Positions 50,572 through 58,653 of a stretch of 64,000 bases of DNA are shown here, in pieces; the stretch's first letter is position 1, and the number at the start of each line of letters is the position of its first letter. Origin of the DNA: Actinomycetota bacterium (GTDB taxonomy: Bacteria > Actinomycetota > Thermoleophilia > Solirubrobacterales > Solirubrobacteraceae); contig WLNJ01000003.1 in NCBI GenBank assembly GCA_009699865.1, forward strand, positions 35,990 through 99,989, written 5' to 3'. A program made the translations under genes and the position numbers. The notes beneath the pieces are model-generated. The model saw only the letters and a list, made by a program, of their open reading frames with translations, made no database searches and was not told where the DNA came from.

Positions 50572-52713
50572 GTGAAGGACATCAAACCTCCCTACGCATT
50601 CGCCTCGACTGAGGCGCTTGACTCAGCCCAGCTGCTGGGCGCTCCGTGGCGCTCGCCGCGACCACAGCAGCTTGAGCTCCCCATTGGCGTCAAAGGGCCC
50701 AAAGCCATGAAGGGCGCTGAGGCGCTGGGCTTAGGCTCGGTGGGAGACCTTCTTGGTCATTTTCCCCACCGGCACGAGGATCGTGGTGAGGTGCTGTCAA
50801 TTGGCGAGCTGAAGTCGGGGCAGGACGCAACCATCGAAGTTGAGGTCCGTTCGGTTGAGACCCGCCGTGCCTGGAAGCGGAACGGCCTCATCTTGACCGT
50901 GGCCACTGTGGCAGACCACACAGGACCGCTTGAGGCAGTTTGGTTCAACCAGCCTTGGGTGGGCCGGTATCTCAAGGCTGGCCAGCGCCTTGTGCTCCAC
51001 GGTCGCTATGAGGGAAAGGCGAGGTTTCGTGTGGTCGAGCACGAGGGAGGGGGAGCTGGTGCTTCGGAGGTGACAACTGGAATTGTGCCAGTCCATCCTG
51101 CCTCCGACGGTCTGCCCCCACGCAAGCTCAGGGAACTTGTCGCTGCGGCGCGGACGGCAGTTGCCGACATCACCGAGCCACTCTGGGCTGGTCTTCTTGT
51201 GTCGCTTGGAATGCCGGATCGGCCTGCTGCGATTGACGCGATTCACTTTCCCCGGACCGAGGCCGACTATGAGGTTGCTCGCCGCAGATTGGCGTTTGAT
51301 GAGTTACTTGGGCTGCAGCTGGATCTTCTGGGTCGGCGGGTGCACAAGGCTGGTGCTTTACCCGCGCCCGTCGTGGCTGGCGACAAAGGGCTAACCACAG
51401 ACTGGGTTGCCTCTCTTCCGTTCAGTCTGACTGGCGACCAACTCGCAGCGGTGGAGACCATCACGGCTGAGCTCGCAAGTGAGACACCGATGACTCGGCT
51501 CCTGATGGGAGAGGTCGGTTCCGGAAAGACTGTGGTCGCCCTGCACGGACTCCTTAGGGCGGTGGAGTCTGGGCATCAAGGGATGCTGATGGCGCCCACC
51601 GAGACTCTCGCGAGTCAACATCTCAGAAGCCTTGAGGGGCTTCTTGGAGGGACTCCGGTCTCGTTCTCGCTCCTGACCGGTTCCACTTCGGCTGCCCAAC
51701 GCCGGGAGACCCTAGACCGCTTCGAGACTGGAGAGCTTTCGATTCTGATCGGTACACACGCACTCCTTGAGCCGGACGTGAGGCCAGCCCGACTTGCGCT
51801 CTGTGTTGTGGACGAGCAGCATCGCTTCGGCGTGCGACAGCGGGAGCGCCTCTCATCCAAGGGCCCCGAGGGTAAGCAGCCACATGTGCTGCACATGACA
51901 GCAACACCGATTCCGCGGACGCTGGCACTTGCTGCCTATGGTGACTTGCAGACCCTCGCTATCCGTGAGCTTCCGTCGGGCAGGCAGCCTGTGGCCACGC
52001 ACATTGTCGAAGGCGCCCCTGCGAGGGCCCGCGCCTACGAGCGAATCCGCGAGGAAGTTGCCGCTGGTGGCCGCGTGTTTGTGGTTTGTCCACTTGTTGA
52101 GGCTTCCGAGGCCCTTGAGGCGAGTGCTGCTACTGAGGAGTACGACCGGCTGAGGGAGGGCCCGCTGAAGGGCCTCCGCCTCGGCTTGCTCCACGGGAGG
52201 ATGAGCTCAGCTGAGAAGGAGCTGGCGATGGAGGCGTTCTCGGATGGCGACACTGAAGTTCTCGTTTCGACGACTGTTATCGAGGTTGGTGTCGATGTAC
52301 CCGAGGCGACAGTGATGATGGTTGAGAACGCAGAGCGGTTTGGGCTTGCCCAGCTGCACCAGCTTCGGGGCCGAGTGGGTCGTGGATCCGCTGGTGGGGT
52401 GTGTCTGCTGTGTGGCTCCAAAGCAGCTCGGAGGCTCGTGGCGATGGAGGAGAGCTCTGATGGCTTTGTGCTTGCCGAGCTGGATCTGGAACTTAGGGGC
52501 GAAGGCGAACTGACTGGGGTCAGACAATCCGGCTTGCCCCGGCTGAAGGCCGCCTCACTTCCTGCTGACCTTGAGATTCTTGAACAGGCCAACAAGGTTG
52601 CCAAGGAGATCCTTGCGACCGATCCTGATCTCCTGACTCCTAAGTACGCACTGCTTGGAATGCTTGTGTCGGAGCCCGAGCCTGAGCTTTCGGCGGACAG
52701 GATCGTGGCCTGA
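50572..52713 (+). CDS. recG: ATP-dependent DNA helicase RecG
   Basis: 713 aa. Regresses stalled replication forks and branch-migrates junctions. A wedge/OB domain (HRHEDRGEVLSIGELKSG and following) precedes the SF2 core: Walker A MGEVGSGKTVVALHGLL, DEQH in CVVDEQHRFGVRQRE, TATPIPRTLALAAYGDL, and late QLRGRVGRG. GTG 50572 is preceded by GAAGGG at good spacing; the longer frame to 50500 overlaps the kinase gene. The C-terminal RecG tail is intact. Confidence 0.94.
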   Translation: MKDIKPPYAFASTEALDSAQLLGAPWRSPRPQQLELPIGVKGPKAMKGAEALGLGSVGDLLGHFPHRHEDRGEVLSIGELKSGQDATIEVEVRSVETRRAWKRNGLILTVATVADHTGPLEAVWFNQPWVGRYLKAGQRLVLHGRYEGKARFRVVEHEGGGAGASEVTTGIVPVHPASDGLPPRKLRELVAAARTAVADITEPLWAGLLVSLGMPDRPAAIDAIHFPRTEADYEVARRRLAFDELLGLQLDLLGRRVHKAGALPAPVVAGDKGLTTDWVASLPFSLTGDQLAAVETITAELASETPMTRLLMGEVGSGKTVVALHGLLRAVESGHQGMLMAPTETLASQHLRSLEGLLGGTPVSFSLLTGSTSAAQRRETLDRFETGELSILIGTHALLEPDVRPARLALCVVDEQHRFGVRQRERLSSKGPEGKQPHVLHMTATPIPRTLALAAYGDLQTLAIRELPSGRQPVATHIVEGAPARARAYERIREEVAAGGRVFVVCPLVEASEALEASAATEEYDRLREGPLKGLRLGLLHGRMSSAEKELAMEAFSDGDTEVLVSTTVIEVGVDVPEATVMMVENAERFGLAQLHQLRGRVGRGSAGGVCLLCGSKAARRLVAMEESSDGFVLAELDLELRGEGELTGVRQSGLPRLKAASLPADLEILEQANKVAKEILATDPDLLTPKYALLGMLVSEPEPELSADRIVA

Positions 52714-52714
52714 G

Positions 52715-53260
52715 TTGGCGAGCTTGAGGATTGTTGCTGGAACTCATGGTGGTCGCAGAATCCAGATACCGGCAGGGACGGCTACCCGCCCCACGGGCGA
52801 GCGGGTTCGTGAAGCCGTCTTCTCAAGCTTGGGGGACCTAGACGGACTCCGGGTGCTTGATCTCTTCTCCGGCTCGGGGGCATTCGGACTTGAGGCTGTA
52901 TCGAGGGGAGCGCTGGACGCTGTCCTAGTTGACAACTCGCATATGGCTATCGCGTGTATCGAGGCCAACATCAATGCGTTGAGTCTTGGTGATCAGGCCA
53001 GGGTGATCAGGTCAGATTGGCGCAAAGCGCTTGAGGTGCTGGCCAAGAGGGAAGAGCTGTTTGATGTTGCCATCGTCGACCCACCGTGGGCCGCCGTAGG
53101 GGAGGTGGGCGCCGACCTAGCCGGCTTCTTGACACCCGTTTTGGCTGATCGGGCCACAGTCGTCTGTGAGAGCGGGTTCAAGAACCCGATGGAGGTTGAC
53201 CTCCCGCTTGTGCGCGAGAAGCGCTACGGCGATACCCTAATTCGAGTCCATGGCACCTGA
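52715..53260 (+). CDS. rsmD: 16S rRNA (guanine-966 N2) methyltransferase RsmD
   Basis: 181 aa from TTG 52715, one base after recG (TTG 52724 also possible). RIVAGTHGGRRIQIPAG opens the family, RPTGERVREAVFSSL follows, SAM motif VLDLFSGSGAFGLEA and catalytic VDPPWA (family DPPY/W) are present. It overlaps coaD by 11 nt. The conserved pair rsmD-coaD supports the call. Confidence 0.94.
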   Translation: MASLRIVAGTHGGRRIQIPAGTATRPTGERVREAVFSSLGDLDGLRVLDLFSGSGAFGLEAVSRGALDAVLVDNSHMAIACIEANINALSLGDQARVIRSDWRKALEVLAKREELFDVAIVDPPWAAVGEVGADLAGFLTPVLADRATVVCESGFKNPMEVDLPLVREKRYGDTLIRVHGT

Positions 53261-53747
53261 CAACCGCATAGCGATCTGCCCAGGTTCCTACGATCCCGTA
53301 ACGAACGGGCATCTGGATGTAATTGAGCGGGCGTCGGCGATTTTCGACGAGGTGGTTGTTGCTGTGGTGAACCTCTCCGTCCGTAAGTCAAAGGCCCTGT
53401 TTGGAATTGATGAGCGGATCGCCTTCATTCAGGAGGCCACTGCGCATCACGGGAATGTTGTCGTTGAGCCGTTCTCAACATTGGTGGTTGACTTCGCGAA
53501 GAAGCGTGGGGCCAAGGCCGTGGTGAAGGGTCTGCGAGCGATTTCCGACTTTGAGTATGAGTTTGAGATGAACCAGCTCAATCGGCTCCAAGCTCCCGAT
53601 ATTGAGTCTCTTTATCTGATGGCGTCCCCCAAGTACAGTTTCATTAGCTCGAGCGGCATCAAAGAATTGGCAACATTCGGCGGGAAAATTGACGGCCTTG
53701 TGCCCCCTCGGGTGGCAGAACGCTTGCAGGAAGAACTTTCCCGTTAG
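53250..53747 (+). CDS. coaD: Phosphopantetheine adenylyltransferase CoaD
   Basis: 165 aa. Transfers AMP to 4'-phosphopantetheine in coenzyme A synthesis. The nucleotidyltransferase signature PGSYDPVTNGHLDVIERA (TNGH), VKGLRAISDFEYEFEMNQ and ISSSGIKELATFGG are classical. Start within the last codons of rsmD. Length normal. Confidence 0.97.
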   Translation: MAPDNRIAICPGSYDPVTNGHLDVIERASAIFDEVVVAVVNLSVRKSKALFGIDERIAFIQEATAHHGNVVVEPFSTLVVDFAKKRGAKAVVKGLRAISDFEYEFEMNQLNRLQAPDIESLYLMASPKYSFISSSGIKELATFGGKIDGLVPPRVAERLQEELSR

Positions 53748-53783
53748 AAACAGCAACACTTTCCACAGCGAAAGGAAGCCCAC

Positions 53784-54245
53784 ATGGATGTTCTCGTATT
53801 GATTGACAAGCTGGACGATCTAGTCCACAACGCCAAGCAGGTTCCACTCACCGATCAAGTGCGCGTTGATAAGGAGGAGATCTACGATCTCCTTGATCAG
53901 ATGCGTGCCACGATCCCTGAGGAGATCAAGCAAGCCCGCTGGATCGTCAAGGAGCGCCAAGAGATGTTGGCCGAGGCCAAGCGTGAGGCTGAACGGATTC
54001 TTACTGAGGCACGTGAGCGGCAGGATCAGCTCATTGCCGAGCAGGAGGTAACGCGAGAAGCAGAGCGTGCCGCCGAGGACATCGTTGAAGATGCGCGGGC
54101 CCGCGAGCGCGAGATTCGTCTCGGTGCCGAGGACTACGCAGACGACGTTCTGCACAACCTTGAGGACAACCTCACCAAATTTATTGCTGCAGTTCAGCGT
54201 GGTCGCGATCGGCTTGCCGGTCGGGATGATCACCGCGAAGACTGA
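53784..54245 (+). CDS. DivIVA/SepIVA-like coiled-coil protein
   Basis: 153 aa, almost entirely predicted coiled coil from about 45 to 145 (ARWIVKERQEMLAEAKREAERIL...). The N-terminus MDVLVLIDKLDDLVHNAKQVPLTDQVRVDKEEIYDLLDQ contains a stretch reminiscent of the actinobacterial SepIVA family, whose gene in mycobacteria also lies beside yceD-rpmF-rnc. It may organise septal or polar growth. A good AAAGGAAG ribosome site precedes it, unlike most genes here, so it likely has a leadered transcript. Function by homology and context only. Confidence 0.72.
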   Translation: MDVLVLIDKLDDLVHNAKQVPLTDQVRVDKEEIYDLLDQMRATIPEEIKQARWIVKERQEMLAEAKREAERILTEARERQDQLIAEQEVTREAERAAEDIVEDARAREREIRLGAEDYADDVLHNLEDNLTKFIAAVQRGRDRLAGRDDHRED

Positions 54246-54302
54246 TCAGTGGCTTGGGACCGTGGGTCCCGAGAAGTCCCACGGCTGTAGATTTCGCTCG
54301 AC

Positions 54303-55913
54303 ATGAGTGATCTCTCCGACCGCCTTCAGGGAACCTTTGCCGCAATAGCGACGCTTCGCTCATCTGGGCTGATCGGATTGGAGCGCCCCGACCGCGCGAT
54401 TAAGGCGGCGGGAGCTCTAAAGAAGTTTGGTCCTACGCCTGCAGCAGCGATTGCCGCAGCGGGTGTGAGACACCCAGACGCGCTCGCAGTAATCGACGAC
54501 CGCGGAGTACACACCTGGCGTGAGATCTCTGATCGTGCTGATGCCCTCGCCCGAGCGCTTGCCAGCCGGGGTGTAACAGCCGAATCCGGAGTTGGGGTGA
54601 TGTTGCGCGATCAGGCCGACTTCCTTGTTTCGGTTGGAGCAATCGCGAGGATTGGCGCTGATCTTGTACTCCTCAACACCTCGTTCGCCGCGCCGCAGGT
54701 CGAAGGTGTAGTGGAGCGCGAAGGTGTGTCCACCGTGATTTACGACCTTGAGTTCGATGCCGTGGTCTCGGGTGTCGAGCTTGCCGGTTCCAAGGTGATT
54801 GCTTGGGGAGCCGCAGATGCTCCTGGACGCGACAGCATCGATTCTCTTGTTGCCACGGCACCATCGGCTCAGCCACCGCTTCCAGATTCACCTGGTCGGA
54901 CGGTGATCCTCACCTCCGGCACCACGGGTACTCCAAAGGGTGCCAAGCGCGGTAAGCCACCTTCGATTCTCGACATGGCATCCCTGTTGGACAAGATCCC
55001 GCTCAAAAGTGGCGAAGTAACAGTCATTGCTGCTCCGCTCTTTCACTCGTGGGGTTTTGTGCACCTCAGTGTTGCGACCGCGCTGGGTTCGACCATGGTT
55101 CTGCGTCGCAGGTTCAACCCGGCTCAGGTTGTGGAAGACATCAACAGGTTTGACGCCTCCGCGCTTGTCGTTGTTCCCGTGATGCTGAAGCGCATCCTCG
55201 ACCTACCAGAGGCTGAGCGGGCAGTGGCCTCGGGCACACTGAGGATCATCGCGGCAAGTGGGTCCGCACTTTCGGCCGAGCTTGGAACGCGGGCGATGGA
55301 TCAGTACGGACCGGTGCTCCACAACCTCTACGGGTCAACGGAGGTCGCATGGGCGACGATCGCGACCCCGGAAGACCTTCTGGCAGCACCCGGGTGTGCT
55401 GGCAGGCCGCCACGCGGTGTGACCGTAAAGCTCGTTGATGAGGAGGGCGTAGAGGTTGCTGAGGGTGAGCGTGGGCGAATCTTTGTTGGCAACGAGATGC
55501 TTTTTGAGGGCTACACAGGCGGCGGGGGCAAGGAAGTTCTCAAGGGCCTGATGAGCACGGGTGATGTCGGTCGGTTTGACGAGGGGGGCCGGCTCTTTGT
55601 TGAAGGCCGTGACGACGACATGATCGTCTCCGGCGGCGAGAATGTCTTCCCTGAAGAGGTTGAGGATTGTCTTAACTCCCACGAAGCGGTCAAGGACTCT
55701 GCTGTTGTTGGCGTACCGGATGAGGAATTTGGTCAGAGGCTGCGAGCAGCCGTTGTCTTGGAGTCCGGGAGCAAGGCAACTGCCGAGGATTTGACGGCCC
55801 ACGTGAAGGCCGAACTTGCCCGGTACAAGGTTCCAAGAGAGATCATTTTCTTGGACGAATTGCCACGCACGGCTACGGGGAAGATCCTTCGTCGCCGAAT
55901 CATCGAGCTCTGA
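54303..55913 (+). CDS. Acyl-CoA synthetase (AMP-forming)
   Basis: 536 aa ANL-superfamily ligase. Motifs: P-loop ILTSGTTGTPKGAKRG (about 201-216), LYGSTEVAWATI, STGDVGRFDEGGRLFVEGR, DDMIVSGGENVFPEEVED and the C-terminal catalytic lysine in PRTATGKILRR. About 55 residues precede the usual domain start (DRGVHTWREISDRADALA). It activates a carboxylic acid, likely a fatty acid, as acyl-AMP then acyl-CoA. It interrupts the usual SepIVA-yceD order, next to plsX and acpP. Confidence 0.9.
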   Translation: MSDLSDRLQGTFAAIATLRSSGLIGLERPDRAIKAAGALKKFGPTPAAAIAAAGVRHPDALAVIDDRGVHTWREISDRADALARALASRGVTAESGVGVMLRDQADFLVSVGAIARIGADLVLLNTSFAAPQVEGVVEREGVSTVIYDLEFDAVVSGVELAGSKVIAWGAADAPGRDSIDSLVATAPSAQPPLPDSPGRTVILTSGTTGTPKGAKRGKPPSILDMASLLDKIPLKSGEVTVIAAPLFHSWGFVHLSVATALGSTMVLRRRFNPAQVVEDINRFDASALVVVPVMLKRILDLPEAERAVASGTLRIIAASGSALSAELGTRAMDQYGPVLHNLYGSTEVAWATIATPEDLLAAPGCAGRPPRGVTVKLVDEEGVEVAEGERGRIFVGNEMLFEGYTGGGGKEVLKGLMSTGDVGRFDEGGRLFVEGRDDDMIVSGGENVFPEEVEDCLNSHEAVKDSAVVGVPDEEFGQRLRAAVVLESGSKATAEDLTAHVKAELARYKVPREIIFLDELPRTATGKILRRRIIEL

Positions 55914-55929
55914 CGGCTACTCTCGCAGC

Positions 55930-56451
55930 ATGACTGCGACCGCCGATGAACCGTTTGATCTCGGAGCCCTTCTCTTGGTCCCCGGTGAGGGGAAGCGAAT
56001 TGAGCTCACTGCTGACGTCGGGGAGATCGAGCTAGGAGGCAATGTCTACCGAGTTACCGGACAGCCTGTTCCAGTCCGGATTGATCTTTCGCGCACGGTC
56101 GGTGACGGATGGGCCTTCCGCCTAGCTGCCAGCGTTGATCTAGAGGGCCCCTGCACTAGGTGCCTGGCGCCCGCAGCACCCCATCTGGATGTCGAAGCAC
56201 GCGAGGCCAGCCGTCCGGGTGGAGGGGAGGATCTCCAATGTCCGTATCTCCTCGACGATGACCTCCTTGATGTCTCCGCCTGGCTGCGCGACTCGATTGT
56301 TCTAAACCTCCCGAGCTCGATCCTCTGTCACTCGAACTGCCCTGGGCTGTGTGAGGAGTGCGGTATTCGGCTCGCCACTGCTGGCCCGGACCACTTTCAC
56401 GAGAAGCCACCGGACCCCCGCTGGGCGGCCCTTCGTGACCTCGAGCCGTGA
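55930..56451 (+). CDS. YceD family (DUF177) protein, 23S rRNA accumulation factor
   Basis: 173 aa from ATG 55930. The mid-protein CTRCLAPAAP and the C-terminal CHSNCPGLCEECGIRLA cysteine cluster are characteristic of YceD/DUF177, which is almost always coupled to rpmF as here. TACTCT (55918-55923) lies 6 nt before the start. A longer open frame upstream falls within the acyl-CoA synthetase and is not used. Confidence 0.9.
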   Translation: MTATADEPFDLGALLLVPGEGKRIELTADVGEIELGGNVYRVTGQPVPVRIDLSRTVGDGWAFRLAASVDLEGPCTRCLAPAAPHLDVEAREASRPGGGEDLQCPYLLDDDLLDVSAWLRDSIVLNLPSSILCHSNCPGLCEECGIRLATAGPDHFHEKPPDPRWAALRDLEP

Positions 56452-56483
56452 TTTTTCTCCGGCACTGGTAGGCTGCAGAAACC

Positions 56484-56660
56484 ATGGCAGTCCCGAAACA
56501 AAAACAGTCGCACTCGCGAACCGCGAAACGTCGCGCTCAGCATCGTGCTGCAGTTCCAACGGTTAGCTCCTGCACCTCGTGCGGAGCACCTCGGGTTCCC
56601 CATCGGGTCTGTCCCTCCTGCGGCACCTACGGTGGCCGTCAGGTAATCACCAACTCCTGA
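56484..56660 (+). CDS. rpmF: Ribosomal protein bL32 (zinc-binding type)
   Basis: 58 aa: MAVPKQKQSHSRTAKRRAQH at the start, then CTSCGAPRVPHRVCPSCG with two CxxC pairs as the zinc ribbon. Small, so easily missed by length-filtered searches. Lies 32 bp after yceD with TAGGCT (56469-56474) 9 nt upstream, and 15 bp before plsX: the classical yceD-rpmF-plsX order. Confidence 0.95.
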   Translation: MAVPKQKQSHSRTAKRRAQHRAAVPTVSSCTSCGAPRVPHRVCPSCGTYGGRQVITNS

Positions 56661-56675
56661 TCGGAGCACTCCCAG

Positions 56676-57668
56676 TTGGTCACCGTCGCCGTTGACGCTG
56701 GAGGAGCCGACAAAGGAGCGGTAGAGGTTGCTGCAGGCGCGGCCGAGGCTGTGCGAGGTGGACAGATCCGTGTCCTTCTCTTTGGGGATGAGTCGGAGAT
56801 CGGTTCTGTGCCTCAAGGAGTTGAGGTACGACATGCACCTGTTTCGATCGCGAAAGCCGCTGACCCTGCCTCGGCGGTTAGGACAACTCCACAGGCTTCT
56901 GTCGTGCAGGCCGCTCGGGCGGTCGCTGCTGGTGAAGCCGATGCGTTTGTGTCTGGGGGCTCCACCGGCGCAGCTCTCGCCGCGGGCGTTCTACACATCC
57001 GGCGTCAGCCAGGAGTTCACAGGCCAGCCCTAGCCCTGATGGTTCCTGTCCCCGGCGCTCCCGTCCTGCTCCTCGATGTGGGCGCCAGCACAGAGGTCAG
57101 AGTGGAGCGGCTTGTTCAACACGCTCACATGGGCGCAGCTTTTGGGGAGGCTGTATTTGGGATGGACCGACCCAGAGTTGCCTTGCTCTCTAATGGCGAG
57201 GAGGCAACACGGGGGACGCCCGAGGTCATCGCCGCGCACGCGCTCCTTGCCGCTGATGAGCGGATTCACTTCGTAGGGAATGTTGAGGGGGTTGGTATAG
57301 CCGACGGCAGAGCTGATGTCATCGTCACGGATGGGTTCACCGGAAACGTTGCTCTCAAGCTGATGGAAGGCGTCTCGTCGGCAGTTGTTGAGGCGATCCG
57401 GTCCGCGGCGACCTCGGATCCACGGGCAGCAGCAGGCGCCCTACTGCTTCGCCCAGCTCTCGGGGGCTTGAAGGACCAGCTTGACCCCGAAGCTCACGGC
57501 GGGGCTCACCTCTTGGGGCTTAGGAAGGTGGCGGTTGTACCCCACGGCAGATTCGGGGCGCGCGGGTACAGCAAGGCAATTTTGCTCGCGGCAGAGTCCG
57601 TCAATTCGGGTGCCATTGAGCGGACCCACGCTGCACTTGCCGCCGCTGGCGTGCTCCGCGGCTCGTGA
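56676..57668 (+). CDS. plsX: Phosphate acyltransferase PlsX
   Basis: 330 aa, GTG start. Makes acyl-phosphate from acyl-ACP, the first step toward phosphatidic acid with PlsY. Glycine-rich signature sequences AFVSGGSTGAALAAGV, LLLDVGASTEVR and VTDGFTGNVALKLMEG are PlsX-specific, as is the late GVVLGLRKVAVVPHGR-type stretch (LGLRKVAVVPHGRFGARG). Followed 36 bp later by acpP. Confidence 0.95.
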   Translation: MVTVAVDAGGADKGAVEVAAGAAEAVRGGQIRVLLFGDESEIGSVPQGVEVRHAPVSIAKAADPASAVRTTPQASVVQAARAVAAGEADAFVSGGSTGAALAAGVLHIRRQPGVHRPALALMVPVPGAPVLLLDVGASTEVRVERLVQHAHMGAAFGEAVFGMDRPRVALLSNGEEATRGTPEVIAAHALLAADERIHFVGNVEGVGIADGRADVIVTDGFTGNVALKLMEGVSSAVVEAIRSAATSDPRAAAGALLLRPALGGLKDQLDPEAHGGAHLLGLRKVAVVPHGRFGARGYSKAILLAAESVNSGAIERTHAALAAAGVLRGS

Positions 57669-57704
57669 GCAGCATCCGCGTCGTCAACTAGTTTCACGCG
57701 CCGG

Positions 57705-57962
57705 ATGACCCGTGGAGAGGCAGTCGACATGGTCAGGGAGCACCTGGCCGAAGAGCTTGGCATCGACGCGACCGAGATCGCCGAGTCGAGCAACCTTCGG
57801 GACGACCTTGAAGCCGACTCGCTTGATCTCTATACGTTGCTTCAGGAGATCGAGGACCGGCTCGGTATCAAGATCAGCGATGAGAAGGCTGCGGAAATCG
57901 AGACAGTTGGACAGGTCGTTGACATGATCCTCGCCGAGCAGGGCGGGGAGCAGGGGTCCTGA
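57705..57962 (+). CDS. acpP: Acyl carrier protein
   Basis: 85 aa. The 4'-phosphopantetheine attachment site is Ser39 in DDLEADSLDLYTLL; the acidic four-helix ACP profile is intact, ending in VVDMILAEQGGEQ. The family site is DSLD, as expected, with Asp before Ser. TAGTTT (57689-57694) is a candidate -10, 10 nt before the ATG. Six bases after it rnc begins. Confidence 0.96.
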   Translation: MTRGEAVDMVREHLAEELGIDATEIAESSNLRDDLEADSLDLYTLLQEIEDRLGIKISDEKAAEIETVGQVVDMILAEQGGEQGS

Positions 57963-57968
57963 CCACTA

Positions 57969-58649
57969 ATGGATCTGAGTCAACTGATTGCCTCGCTCCC
58001 CGAGGAGGAAGTCCGTCGGGCGACAGCTCATGCCTCTTGGTCGCGTCCGCGCAGTACGAGCTACGAGCGCCTTGCCTTTGTTGGGGACAGCCTGCTGGAT
58101 GTGATCATCACGCAGCATCTGGACCGCGTCTTCGACCAAGCCGAGTTTGGACCTGGCGTTCTGACGCGGATTCGAGCGAGGGTTGTTTCAGACGAAACCC
58201 TGAGGGTCGTTGCGCAGAGAATCGGGCTCGATGCACGTGCTGTCGAGCTCGCCCCAGAGGACTTTCGAGCTCATGCGAGAACCCTTGTAGACACGGGAAA
58301 ACCTTTGGCGTCCATGCTGGAGGCCATTATTGCCGTGTGTTGGAGAACCCACGGCCCCGAACTGACTGCGACAGCAGTGATCACCACCTTTGCTCCCGAG
58401 TTGGATCAAGCGGAGCTAGAACCTGTCGATCGCAAGTCGATGCTGCAGGAAGTGCTCGCCAAGACGGGGGAGACCGTCTTCTACCGAGCCGGCCCGCCGA
58501 GCGGCCCGTCGCACCAGCCGACCTTCGAGGTGGAAGCAGTTCGAGAGCCGGACGGAACTGTGATCGGCTTCGGCAGTGGGCCAAGCAAGAAGGCAGCCGA
58601 GGCGGAAGCAGCTGGAGAGGCGCTCGAGCTGATGGAAGGCAAGGGCTGA
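57969..58649 (+). CDS. rnc: Ribonuclease III homologue with altered active site
   Basis: 226 aa. Endonuclease domain (about 1-140) plus a C-terminal dsRNA-binding domain (PSHQPTFEVEAVREPDGT ... SKKAAEAEAAGEALELM). The signature helix reads SYERLAFVGDSLLDV, where the family has ERLEFLGD: the metal-binding Glu (E. coli E41) is Ala36. In PLASMLEAIIA the ligand Asp (E. coli D114) is Ser115, while Asp40 and Glu118 (D45, E117) remain. It is flanked by acpP and smc in the usual order. The fold is clear, catalytic competence is doubtful. Confidence 0.88.
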   Translation: MDLSQLIASLPEEEVRRATAHASWSRPRSTSYERLAFVGDSLLDVIITQHLDRVFDQAEFGPGVLTRIRARVVSDETLRVVAQRIGLDARAVELAPEDFRAHARTLVDTGKPLASMLEAIIAVCWRTHGPELTATAVITTFAPELDQAELEPVDRKSMLQEVLAKTGETVFYRAGPPSGPSHQPTFEVEAVREPDGTVIGFGSGPSKKAAEAEAAGEALELMEGKG

Positions 58650-58653
58650 GCCG

